Below are positions 28,112-36,753 of a stretch of DNA of 64,000 nt, one piece after another (position 1 is the first letter of the stretch; the number at the start of each line of letters is the position of its first letter). The notes beneath the pieces were generated by a model. It saw nothing but the letters and a program-made list of their open reading frames with translations. It did not search any database and was not told the origin of the DNA. The translations under genes were made by a program, and so were the position numbers. Location: the NCBI GenBank assembly GCA_963809825.1, contig CAWELJ010000009.1, positions 344,516-408,515 on the forward strand, given 5' to 3'. The stretch comes from Bog-473 sp963809825 (GTDB taxonomy: Bacteria > Actinomycetota > Acidimicrobiia > Acidimicrobiales > RAAP-2).

Positions 28112-29136
28112 TGGCTCGCCCCCGCGCCGTGCGGCGTGCAGGTGAAGGCGGGCGAGCTCTTGACCTCACCGAGTCCGGGGATGCCGCACACGATGATGTT
28201 CTCGTAGAGCTGCACGTACCCGTTGCGCACGGCCTGGGGCAGCGCGTTGTCGGCCACCGGGATCTCGGAGAGGAGGCCGGCCAGGCCGGCCTGGTGTTGC
28301 GCCAGCTGGCCGCTCACCGCCTGCAGCGTCTGCAGCTGGGTCACGATCTGGGGGTAGTAGTTCTCGAGGATGCTGCGCCCCTGGGTCGAGACGTCGTCGA
28401 GGGACTGCAGCAGCGTCTCGAACTGGGACGAGTTGCGGGCCAGGACGGCGACGGTCTGCGACAGCGTCGTGATGGCCGCCGCACTGGCGCTGCTCGTCGG
28501 GGCCAGCGTGGCGCTGATGGTGTTGAGCCCGTTCACCGCCCGTGTGATGGAGTCGGTGTGCTGGGCGTAGCCGGTCGTGACCGCGGCGAGGTCGGCCAGG
28601 AAGGCCTTGAGCGAGGCCTCCTGCCCGGTGAAGCCCTGACCGCCCGCCTGCACGATCTGTTCGAGCTGGGTGGTCGAGATGGACCCGAAGACCGACGATC
28701 CCGCCGCCACGAACTGCTCGACGTCGGGCACGATGGAGGTGTGCCCGATGACGGCGCCGTCGGGGAGCTGCGGCGCGGAGGCGGACGCGGTCCCCGTCTC
28801 GCTCTTGGGAACGCTCAGCTCGACGAACTGGTCGCCGAGGATGGTGGTGCGGTTGATGGCGGCGCGCACGTCCGCCGGGATCCGCACGCCGTTGTCGAAG
28901 GAGAGGGAGACCTTGGCCCGGTCCCCGCTGAGGGCGATGGAGCTGACCGAGCCGACGGGCACGTCGGCCATCTGCACCTGCGCCCCGTTGGCGAGGTCGC
29001 CCACGTCGCTGAAGTAGGCCGTCGCCGTCCGCTGCGGCACGCCGCCCGACACGGAGCAGCCGGTCAGGGCCAGGACCAGCGCGGCCAGCACGGGCGCGAC
29101 GAGCAGGCGGCGGCGATTGCGCCGCGGCGCGCCCAT
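28108..29136 (-). CDS. mceE: Mce-family lipoprotein MceE
   Basis: 342 residues. The N-terminus has a lipoprotein signal ending LALTGC, so Cys should be lipidated; this lipobox is the distinguishing feature of MceE (LprK-type) proteins. An MCE domain (GAQVQMADVPVGSVSSI) and a helical domain follow. Its ATG shares a base with the mceD stop (TGATG), which implies translational coupling. Confidence 0.9.
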   Translation of the reverse strand: MGAPRRNRRRLLVAPVLAALVLALTGCSVSGGVPQRTATAYFSDVGDLANGAQVQMADVPVGSVSSIALSGDRAKVSLSFDNGVRIPADVRAAINRTTILGDQFVELSVPKSETGTASASAPQLPDGAVIGHTSIVPDVEQFVAAGSSVFGSISTTQLEQIVQAGGQGFTGQEASLKAFLADLAAVTTGYAQHTDSITRAVNGLNTISATLAPTSSASAAAITTLSQTVAVLARNSSQFETLLQSLDDVSTQGRSILENYYPQIVTQLQTLQAVSGQLAQHQAGLAGLLSEIPVADNALPQAVRNGYVQLYENIIVCGIPGLGEVKSSPAFTCTPHGAGASQ

Positions 29137-30815
29137 CAGAACCAGCTCCCGATGTCGTGCAGCCACCCCGACAGCAGCCCCCGGTGGGCCTGCGGGCGGT
29201 GCGCCTGGCCCGGGTGACGGTCCTGGGGCAGCGGGGGGAGCAGCGCGGCGGCGGGCGCCGTCAGCGTCGGGTCCGGATTGGGTGCCGTCGTGGCCGGCGC
29301 GGCGACGGCCAGCGTGGTGGTGGCCCGGGCCGGGCTCCCCGCCGCCGCGGTGACCCGGTTGGAGAGCAGCCCGCCGAGCCCGCCCGACGAGGAGCCCGAG
29401 CCCTGGGAGGTGTTCGAGCCGCTGGAGCCGGTGGAGCCGCCCGAGCCCTTGGGGCAGCCGAGCAGGGCGCCGAGCAGCCCGCACGGGACCGTGGTCGTCG
29501 TGGTGCTCGGCGGGGGCGCCGTCGTGGAGGTGGTGGTCGGCGCCGCCGCCGGGCCCTGCTGCGCCGGGGCCGGCGGTGCCGCGGTGGCCCCGGTGCCGGC
29601 GCCTTGCTCGGCGTGCGCGATCTGGTCGAGGCCCTTCTGGAGCAGCGCCTGCGCCGTGGTCGACCCGCTCCCGCCGGCCAGCGTGTCGAGGATGGTCGGG
29701 ATGTCGTTGAGCAGCGGGTCGAAGAAGCCCGACGAGGGGTTGCCGCACTGGGTGAGCGTGGCGACGACGGACGCCGAGAGGCCCGAGGCGTGGTTGGTGA
29801 CGATGCGCCGGCAGATGCCCGCCAGCCGGTCGCGCAGCAGGCCGGCGATGTAGGCGCCCGTCACGCCGGGTGCCGTCTGGAGGTTCAGGTTCAGCCAGTT
29901 GTAGGTGGGGTCGTAGGCGCGCTTGGCCCCCTGGAAGAGGCTGTTGCCGTTCTGGAGGATCGCGTCGACCGAGGCGAGGTTGCGGTCCAGGGTGCGCCCG
30001 GCCGTGGTCACCGTCCCGACGTCCGCCTCGAGCGGCTGGATGTTGGGCACCAGCAGGCTGACCAGGTTCGAGCTGGCGCCCGCCAGCTGGGTGATGGCGT
30101 CGTTGAGCTGGCCCGAGTGCTGGGCCACGGTGGTCGACACCGTGTCGTACTGCGCGATGAGGTGTTCGATCTGGCCCGTGTCCGCGTCGAGCGTGCCGGT
30201 CAGCTGGGCCAGCGTGCCGTTGAGCTGTCCGAGGTCGTTGCCCTTGTCGGCCAGCAGCTGCACGGTGCCGGCGGCCGACGCGATGAGCTTGTTGAGGTTG
30301 GCCCCCTGGCCGTTCAGGTCCGACGCCAGGTTGGACACGAGGTTCCCCACCGCGTGCGGGTTGAGCGCGTCGAGCGTGTGCTGCAGCTCCTTGAGCACCT
30401 CGTCGGTCGAGACCGGGACCGCCGTGTGGTCCTGGGCGATGGTGGCGCCCGAAGGGAGGTAGGGCCCGCCGGTGTACCCGGGGTTCAGGTCGACGTCGGG
30501 CGACCCCAGCACCTGGGGCGCGACGAGGGAGGCAAAGGCCGACGACGGGATCTTGGTCCCCTGGTCCACGGCCAGGGTCACGTGCACCTTGTCGCCCATG
30601 TTCTGCACGCCCGTGACGGTGCCGACCTTGACCCCGAGGACGTCGACGGCGGCCCCGGTGAAGAGGCCGGGTGCGCTGGTGTAGACGACGTTGACGCGAT
30701 AGGTGGGCGTCCCCTTGGTGACGTCGACCGCGACGACGGCGCCGGCGACGATGACGACGCCGGCCACCACGAAGCGGAAGGCCTTGGAGGCGAGCACGGC
30801 CCGCAGCGCGCCCAT
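29136..30815 (-). CDS. mceD: Mce-family protein MceD
   Basis: 559 residues from ATG 30815. One N-terminal membrane helix (FRFVVAGVVIVAGAVVAV), an MCE domain (GAAVDVLGVKVGTVTGV), a helical tunnel region and a long low-complexity C-terminal tail (Thr, Pro, Ser and Gly rich, residues about 410-540) are present. The tail makes it the longest of the six, as in mycobacterial MceD proteins. Adjacent genes overlap on both sides (TGATG). Confidence 0.9.
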   Translation of the reverse strand: MGALRAVLASKAFRFVVAGVVIVAGAVVAVDVTKGTPTYRVNVVYTSAPGLFTGAAVDVLGVKVGTVTGVQNMGDKVHVTLAVDQGTKIPSSAFASLVAPQVLGSPDVDLNPGYTGGPYLPSGATIAQDHTAVPVSTDEVLKELQHTLDALNPHAVGNLVSNLASDLNGQGANLNKLIASAAGTVQLLADKGNDLGQLNGTLAQLTGTLDADTGQIEHLIAQYDTVSTTVAQHSGQLNDAITQLAGASSNLVSLLVPNIQPLEADVGTVTTAGRTLDRNLASVDAILQNGNSLFQGAKRAYDPTYNWLNLNLQTAPGVTGAYIAGLLRDRLAGICRRIVTNHASGLSASVVATLTQCGNPSSGFFDPLLNDIPTILDTLAGGSGSTTAQALLQKGLDQIAHAEQGAGTGATAAPPAPAQQGPAAAPTTTSTTAPPPSTTTTTVPCGLLGALLGCPKGSGGSTGSSGSNTSQGSGSSSGGLGGLLSNRVTAAAGSPARATTTLAVAAPATTAPNPDPTLTAPAAALLPPLPQDRHPGQAHRPQAHRGLLSGWLHDIGSWF

Positions 30816-32078
30816 CACTTGACCCCCTGCAGCAACGGGCTGAGCAGTTGCGAGAGACCGCCCAGACCGGAGTTGGGGCCGGTCAGGCCGCCGGCGGCGC
30901 CCGGCGCCGGCGTGGTCGTGGCCCCGGCGCCCGAGGACGACGACGGTGGGGACGGCGCGGGCGCGGCGGACCCCGCCGACGGGGAGGCCGCCGGCTCGGG
31001 GTTCGAACCCGCTCCCGGCAACGGCCCGGTCTGCGCGCTGCAGGACTCCGGGTCCGGACCGAGCACCTGGTTCAGGACCTGGTCCAGCGTCCCGCAGGGC
31101 CCGATGATGCCGAAGGTGTTGGTCAGCGACGCCGGGTTGACGAAGATGTTGCCCCAGTTGACCGGGGTGCTCCCGCTGTAGGCGATGGACTGGAAGCCCT
31201 TCAGCGCACCGCCGAGGTAGCTGACGCCCTGCGCCAGGTCGAGCTGGTGCTGGCCCACCACGCCCAGGTCCGCATGGAGGCTCTTCAACAGCGACGTGAG
31301 CGCCGGCGAGTCCTGGTTCACCAGGCTGTTGGTCTGGCTCGCCATGGCGTCCACGTTGGTGATCAGGTTGGACAGGTCCTGGTTGTGGGCGGCCAGACCG
31401 GTCGAGACGGTGTCGAGGTTGTTGACCACCGCGAGCAACTGCTGGTCCCGCGCCGCCAGGGCGGACGACAGCGTGTTGGCCGAGTCGATCAGGCTCGAGA
31501 CCTGCCCGCTGCGCTGGTCGACGGTCGTCGTGAGCGCACCGAGCCCGGCGATGATCTGCGCCACCTGGGTCTGCTTGTCCTTGGTGATGTCGGCCAGCGA
31601 GGTCACCAGGTTGTTGAGTGCCTGCGCGTTGGTCTTGGACAGCAGCGAGTGCGCCGTGTTCTGCAGTTGGTAGAACTCGGTGGGCACCGAGGTGTCGGTG
31701 ATGAGCGCGCCCGGCTTGAGCGGGTCGGCCCAGCCGCTCACGGGCTTGAGCGTCACGTCGACGACGCCCAGCAGCGTCTCGACCTCGACGGCCGCCGTGG
31801 TGACGTGCGGCAGGACGACCGAGTTGTTGACCGACAGCTGCGGCGTCGACGGCGTTGCCGTGCACCGTCACGGCGGTCACCGTCCCCGCGTTGACGCCGG
31901 CCACCATGACCTCGGTGCCCTTCGCGATGCCGGCCGCGTTGGGGAAGCGGGCGTCGACGGTGTAGCCGGAGCTGAACAGGCTCCGGTTGAGGAAGAGGAT
32001 GGCCAGGATGCACACGGCCATCACGGCGACGGCCGTGACGCCGACGACCTTGGGGTTCCGCTCGGTGAAGGCCTTCAC
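30815..32078 (-). pseudogene. mceC: Mce-family protein MceC, interrupted by one extra base
   Basis: The N-terminal signal anchor and MCE domain (KAFTERNPKVVGVTAVAV, EVMVAGVNAGTVTAVTVHG) read in one frame. From about 31840-31846 the homologous continuation (QLSVNNSVVLPHVTTAAVE, LLGVVDVTLKPVSGW) reads in another. The coding strand at the switch is GACGCCGCAGCTG; deleting one base restores VDAQLSVNN and a 420-residue protein, and the gene length of 1264 bp is 3n+1. Both ends keep the overlapping starts and stops of the operon (GTGA upstream, TGATG downstream). A sequence error is the likeliest cause; otherwise the importer would lack its third ring subunit. Confidence 0.85.
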
Positions 32079-33292
32079 TTGGTGCCTCCCGTGGCGGCCC
32101 CGCTGACGGCCTGCAAGTCGAGACCCAGGCTCGACGCCGCCGGCGAGCCCGCGCCGGTGCGGGACGGCGTGCCGCTCGGCGTCGCGGGTGCGGTCGAACC
32201 CGACGAGGGCCGGTCGGGGTTGGGCAGACCCGGCGTGGTGAGGCCCGACAGCGGGGTGGGCAGCGGGGGGCTCCCGAAGGGCCCCGAGCCGGCGGGCGGG
32301 TTGCTCGGCTGGTAGTAGGGGCAGACGGTCTGGTTGGCCAGGCAGGTGTAGATGGTCTCGACGGCGAACCACTGCCCCCACTGGGAGATCTGGATGTACG
32401 GCGCCAGGCCCGCGCCGAGCGTGGACAGGCTGTTGGCCAGGTTCTGCTGGTTCTTCTGCACGTCGGCCGCCACCGCCTGCAGGTTGTCGATCGTGCCGGT
32501 GATGGTGGCGTGGTTGTTGCCGATGAGGCCGGCCAGGTCGGTCGCCACCTGCGACAGGTTGCCCACGACGCCGTCGAGGAGCGTGTTCTTCGATGCCAGC
32601 GCCGATGACACGGTCTGGAGATTGGTCACGAGGGTGTCGATGTCGCCCGACCGCGAAGCGAGCGCGGTGAGCACCTGGTCGAGGTTGCCGATGACCTGCC
32701 CGACCTGGGTGTCCAGCGCCTGGACGGTCGACGAGACCGAGGCGCCGCTGTTGATCAGCTGGTTGATCTGGGCCGTGTCCCCTTCCAGCGCGCCCGAGAC
32801 GTTCTCGACGAACGCGTTGGCCTCGGTGGGGTTGATGGAGGCGAGGACGGGACCGAGCGAATTCAAGAACGTGTCGATGCTGGCGTCGGTGACGTCATGG
32901 GTGAGGGGGATGGTGGCGCCCGCCGGGAGGATCGGCCCGCTGTGACCCGGGTACAGCTCCACCTCCTTCTGGCCGATCACGTTGTGCCACCGCATGCCGA
33001 CGTCGGTGGACCGCCGGAGCGTGACCGTGTTGTTGACGCTCATGGTGATGACGGCGTGGCCGCGCTCGATCCCGATGCTCGACACCTGGCCCACCGGGAC
33101 GCCCGCGATGTTGACGGTGTCGCCGTTCGCCAGCCCGGTGACGTCGGCCAGCTGCGCGTCGATCGTGTGCCGGCTGGTGAACAGCGAGATGTTGCCGATC
33201 CGCACGGCGAGGCCGACCAGCAGGACGATGCAGACCAGTGCGAAGATCGCGAACTTGAACGCGGAGGCGGGAAAGTGCCGGAGCAGCCTCAC
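32075..33292 (-). CDS. mceB: Mce-family protein MceB
   Basis: 405 residues from GTG 33292 (VRLLRHFPASAFKFAIFALV), which overlaps the mceA stop (GTGA). It has an N-terminal anchor, an MCE domain (GDTVNIAGVPVGQVSSIGI, WHNVIGQKEVELYPG), a helical region with heptad-like Leu/Val spacing and a Pro/Ser/Thr-rich tail after a CLANQTVCPYY pair of cysteines. The frame is open far upstream of the GTG, but that segment is opposite or inside mceA and shows no homology. Confidence 0.92.
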   Translation of the reverse strand: MRLLRHFPASAFKFAIFALVCIVLLVGLAVRIGNISLFTSRHTIDAQLADVTGLANGDTVNIAGVPVGQVSSIGIERGHAVITMSVNNTVTLRRSTDVGMRWHNVIGQKEVELYPGHSGPILPAGATIPLTHDVTDASIDTFLNSLGPVLASINPTEANAFVENVSGALEGDTAQINQLINSGASVSSTVQALDTQVGQVIGNLDQVLTALASRSGDIDTLVTNLQTVSSALASKNTLLDGVVGNLSQVATDLAGLIGNNHATITGTIDNLQAVAADVQKNQQNLANSLSTLGAGLAPYIQISQWGQWFAVETIYTCLANQTVCPYYQPSNPPAGSGPFGSPPLPTPLSGLTTPGLPNPDRPSSGSTAPATPSGTPSRTGAGSPAASSLGLDLQAVSGAATGGTK

Positions 33293-34584
33293 AATGCGCC
33301 CCCGCTGAGCTGATTGAGGATGCCGCCGAGGGTCGTCGGCTTCGACCGGTCGGGCTGGCCGACGATGCCGTAGACCTGGTTGGCCGCCGCCGCGCCCGCG
33401 CTGTCGGCGCCCGCCGTCGGGGACGCCGGCGGGGCGGTCGGAGCGCCGCTCGCCGCCGGGGCGGGGGTGGCCGCGTTCTGCAGGGCGTCGAACGAGGCCA
33501 GCTCGGTCGAGCAGTTGAAGGCGGACCCGGCGCCGGCCAGGGCCTGCTGAATCGGCTGGAGGAACGACATGCCGCCGGTCGGGGGCGCGATGAGGTTGCA
33601 CACCAGGCTGTTGACGTCGTTGAAGAGGATGAAGGTGTTGAAGTAGGCGAAGGTGCTGCCGTCGGGGAGCTTGGTCAGCCCCGACGCACCCTGGGCGATC
33701 TTCTGGAAGTAGTGATAGGCCCCGTCGACGACCTGACCGATCGTGTCCTGCTGGGCCAGCAACACGCGCGAGACGTTGTCGCCCGACGTCAGGATGGTGG
33801 CGATGTCGGGGTGGTAGGTCGAGAGCAGCGCGGCGAGCCGGTTCGAGAAGGGGATCAGGGTGTTGAGCAGGTTCTGGTAGTCGGCCTCCTCTGCGTTGAA
33901 CGACGGGAGGCCGGCATTGATCTGGGCGTTGAGGTTGTTGAGGTCGCTGGCGGCGGGGGCCACGGCCTGGGTGAAGCGGGCGAAGCTGTCGAGAGCGAGG
34001 AGTTGCGCGTCGAGCGTGCGGTCGAGCAGGCCGGCCAGCTGGGTGCCGGCACCGATGGAGGCGGCGATCTTGGGACCCTCGCCCTGGGAGGCCTGCGAGA
34101 GCTCGCCCAGGACGGTGGCCAGGTTCGTGGTGTCGACCTTGTTCAGGAGCGGGGTGGCAGCGGCGAACAGATCGCCCAGCTCGCTGCTCGACCCGGCATG
34201 GGCGAAGGTCGAACCGGCCGTGAGGTAGGGGCCGGCCTCGGCGTTGCCACCCGGGGTGGCGATGGAGATCTGCTCGGCGCCGAACAGGTTGACCGGCTCG
34301 ATCGTGGCCGTCGCCGTCGCGGGGACCTTGAAGGAGGGCTCGATCAGGACGGAGACCCGGGCCTGGTTCTGGTACAGCGCGATGGTCGAGACCCGGCCGA
34401 CCTGCACGCCGCGGAACACGACGGCGGAGCCGGGATGCAGGCCTTCGCCGGCACGGGGGAACGTCCCGTTGAGCGTGTAGTCCCCGGCGAAGTCACCGTT
34501 GGCCAGCCGCACCAGCGTGACCGTCCCGAACACGAGACCGAAGAGGACGGCGAGGCTGACGAGGACGTTGACGAGCCGCCTCAT
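33289..34584 (-). CDS. mceA: Mce-family protein MceA
   Basis: 431 residues from ATG 34584, overlapping the yrbEB stop (ATGA). N-terminal membrane helix (VNVLVSLAVLFGLVFG), MCE domain (GSAVVFRGVQVGRVSTIAL), then a helical tunnel domain and a low-complexity Ala/Pro tail. MCE proteins form a hetero-hexameric ring or tube that shuttles lipids or sterols across the cell envelope to the YrbE permease. Confidence 0.92.
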   Translation of the reverse strand: MRRLVNVLVSLAVLFGLVFGTVTLVRLANGDFAGDYTLNGTFPRAGEGLHPGSAVVFRGVQVGRVSTIALYQNQARVSVLIEPSFKVPATATATIEPVNLFGAEQISIATPGGNAEAGPYLTAGSTFAHAGSSSELGDLFAAATPLLNKVDTTNLATVLGELSQASQGEGPKIAASIGAGTQLAGLLDRTLDAQLLALDSFARFTQAVAPAASDLNNLNAQINAGLPSFNAEEADYQNLLNTLIPFSNRLAALLSTYHPDIATILTSGDNVSRVLLAQQDTIGQVVDGAYHYFQKIAQGASGLTKLPDGSTFAYFNTFILFNDVNSLVCNLIAPPTGGMSFLQPIQQALAGAGSAFNCSTELASFDALQNAATPAPAASGAPTAPPASPTAGADSAGAAAANQVYGIVGQPDRSKPTTLGGILNQLSGGAL

Positions 34585-35501
34585 CCGACCAACCTCGCGG
34601 TGGCGTTGACGCCGCCGAAGAGGATCAGTGACATGAAGAGGTTGACCACGACGACGAGGATGATGGAGAGACGGATGGCGCGGCCGGCTGCCACACCCAC
34701 GCCCGCCGGACCACCGGTCGCGTTGTAGCCGTAGTAGCAGTGGACGAACGTCACGAGGACGGCGAACACCATCGCCTTGAGGAACGAGTAGAAGATGTCG
34801 AGCGGCGGCAGGTACAGCCGGAAGTAGTGGGTGTAGGTGCCCGGGGACAGCCCGAAGAACTTCGTGACGACCAGCTCGGAGGCCAGGTAGCTGGCGAAGA
34901 GCGCCGCCAGGTACAGGGGGATCATGGTGATCAACGCCGCCCACACACGGGTGCCGACGAGGTACACGACGCTGTTGACGCCCATGACCTCGAGCGCGTC
35001 GATCTCGTCGCTGATGCGCATGGCGCCGAGCTGGGCGGTGAAGCCGGCCCCCACCTGCGCCGCCAGCGCCACGCCCGCCACCAGCGGCGTGATCTCGCGG
35101 GTGTTGGCGAGCGAGGTGATCACGCCCGTGAACGCCTCGGCCCCGATCTGCTGCAAGCCGTTGAAGCCCTCGAGGCCGACCTCGGTCCCGGTGAAGAACG
35201 AGATGGAGACGACGACGAAGAACATGCCGCCGCCGACGACCAGCGCGCCCGACCCCAGCGAGATGTCCGACATCAGGACGAGGATCTCCTTCGGGTAGCG
35301 CAGCGCGCGAGGGAGGGCACGAAGGATCCGGACGTAGAACTTCAGCTGCGCGTAGAAGGAGTCGAACACCCCGAGCACGGCGTCGCCGTAGCCGATCGCC
35401 TTGCCACCGAACGACTTGCCGGCGGACACGATCTTGTTGGGTTCGGGCTGCTGGGGTTCGGGCTGCCGGGGTTCGGGCCGGACCGGCGTGTCGATCGCCA
35501 T
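34581..35501 (-). CDS. yrbEB: Mce locus permease YrbEB (MlaE family)
   Basis: 306 residues from ATG 35501. Five or six membrane segments with the MlaE-family motif MRISDEIDALEVMGVN near the centre, the coupling helix that contacts the ATPase. The N-terminal 35 residues are a Pro/Gln/Glu-rich extension (PEPRQPEPQQPEPN) with three short repeats, longer than usual. It shares one base with the yrbEA stop (TGATG) and overlaps mceA. Confidence 0.92.
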   Translation of the reverse strand: MAIDTPVRPEPRQPEPQQPEPNKIVSAGKSFGGKAIGYGDAVLGVFDSFYAQLKFYVRILRALPRALRYPKEILVLMSDISLGSGALVVGGGMFFVVVSISFFTGTEVGLEGFNGLQQIGAEAFTGVITSLANTREITPLVAGVALAAQVGAGFTAQLGAMRISDEIDALEVMGVNSVVYLVGTRVWAALITMIPLYLAALFASYLASELVVTKFFGLSPGTYTHYFRLYLPPLDIFYSFLKAMVFAVLVTFVHCYYGYNATGGPAGVGVAAGRAIRLSIILVVVVNLFMSLILFGGVNATARLVG

Positions 35502-36430
35502 CAGATGCCCTTCTGGGGGATGAAGTTGAAGTAGAAGACCGTCAGGAGGAAGTTCACGAAGAACGACAGGATGAAAGTCACGACGACGGCCTGGTTCACC
35601 GCGTCGCCGACGCCCTTCGGTCCGCTCTTGCAGTAGAGGCCCTTGTAGCAGGCGACCATGGCGGCGATGAAGCCGAAGATGCCGGCCTTGACCAGTGCGA
35701 TGCCGAGATCGGCGAGCTGGCTGAGCTCCCCGAAGGTGGCGAAGAAGCTGCTGGCGGTGATGTGGATGGCGTGGGTCCCGAACCAGAGGCCGCCGGCGAT
35801 GCCGGCCACGCTGACGACGGCGTCGAGCAGGATCGCCACCAGGGTGGCGGCGAGGAGCCGCGGCAGCACGAGCCGGTGCAACGGGTTGACGCCCATCACC
35901 TCCATGGCGCTGATTTCGTCCCGGATGCGGCGCGAGCCGAGATCGGCGCACATGGCCGATCCCCCGGCGCCCGCGATCAGCAGCGCCGTGGCCACCGGCG
36001 CCTGCTCGCGGACGACGGCGAGGACCATGGCGGCGCCCAGCTGGGACTGGGCGCCGATCTGCTGGAGCAGCGAGCCCACCTCGAGCGCGATGACCATGCC
36101 GAACGGGATGGACAGGAGGATGAGCGGCAGCGTGGTGACCCGGGCCAGGAACCAGCACTGGTCGAAGAACTCGGCCACGGGGACGCCCTTGAGGGGCGCC
36201 TGGCGGATCGCCTCGAACGCGGTGGCGAACATGTTGCCCGTCTCGCGGACCGCCGTGGCGAACTTGCCGTCGTCGGTGAGCGGCCTGCTCGGTCGTGGGA
36301 GGACCATGACCGCATCGGGCCGGCCGCTCGGGCTGCCCAGCCGGCGGGCCATCTCGGCGCGGGTCATCGGTGCGGTCGGGTTGGCGGACTCCTCTGGAGT
36401 GACGCTTCTCCTGTCACCCGATCCAGCCAA
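35501..36430 (-). CDS. yrbEA: Mce locus permease YrbEA (MlaE family)
   Basis: Starting at TTG 36430, where GGAAGGGGGGACG gives the best ribosome site, the protein has 309 residues; ATG 36367 is a shorter alternative. The MlaE motif RRIRDEISAMEVMGVNPL, the preceding LIAGAGGSAMCADLGS and multiple hydrophobic segments identify the first permease half. The hydrophilic N-terminal 90 residues precede the core. It opens the operon yrbEA-yrbEB-mceA-F-mam, all coupled by overlaps. Confidence 0.9.
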   Translation of the reverse strand: MAGSGDRRSVTPEESANPTAPMTRAEMARRLGSPSGRPDAVMVLPRPSRPLTDDGKFATAVRETGNMFATAFEAIRQAPLKGVPVAEFFDQCWFLARVTTLPLILLSIPFGMVIALEVGSLLQQIGAQSQLGAAMVLAVVREQAPVATALLIAGAGGSAMCADLGSRRIRDEISAMEVMGVNPLHRLVLPRLLAATLVAILLDAVVSVAGIAGGLWFGTHAIHITASSFFATFGELSQLADLGIALVKAGIFGFIAAMVACYKGLYCKSGPKGVGDAVNQAVVVTFILSFFVNFLLTVFYFNFIPQKGI

Positions 36431-36753
36431 CGTCGTCCCCCCTTCCGAGGCCTCCTCGTGCACGTGGTCGGGCCAAGACGCCCGCTCCCCCGTCCATCTC
36501 CTTCGCACAGAAAAACGGCAGGCCGCGGGCAACCTTGCGGAATGGCCACGCTCGTGGCGGGCTGCGGCGGGGGCGCCGCCGCGTGCGCACGTTCCCAACG
36601 TTCGTTCAAGGGATTGTCAACTTTTGTTGTGCAAAAAGCTTCAACCCCCGTTCATGAATTGTTGGTTGCGGGCCTTTCATAGACCCGTGAAGTCCAGCCA
36701 TAATGTGACCTACCTCCTAGTGAGAGGCCCATCGGAGGGGGAGGAACGGGACA
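36431..36753. promoter_or_regulatory. AT-rich divergent promoter region of the mce operon and sigma factor
   Basis: 323 bp between the TTG starts of yrbEA and the sigma-factor fusion. Bases 36600-36715 are markedly AT-rich for this genome, with several TTG-type -35-like hexamers (TTGTCA at about 36614, TTGTTG at about 36659) and a CATAAT at about 36697. Both transcription units must start here. No perfect long inverted repeat was noticed. The placement suggests joint control of importer and sigma factor. Confidence 0.45.

Noticed and set aside
29157..31181. A 674-codon plus-strand frame opposite mceD and mceC
   Set aside because: Arg/Gly/Ala-rich shadow of the MCE genes, with no ribosome site and no homology.
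31800..32078. MceC beginning at MTLKPVSGWADP (31756) as a short protein
   Set aside because: This would lack the signal anchor and most of the MCE domain, both of which are present upstream in a shifted frame.
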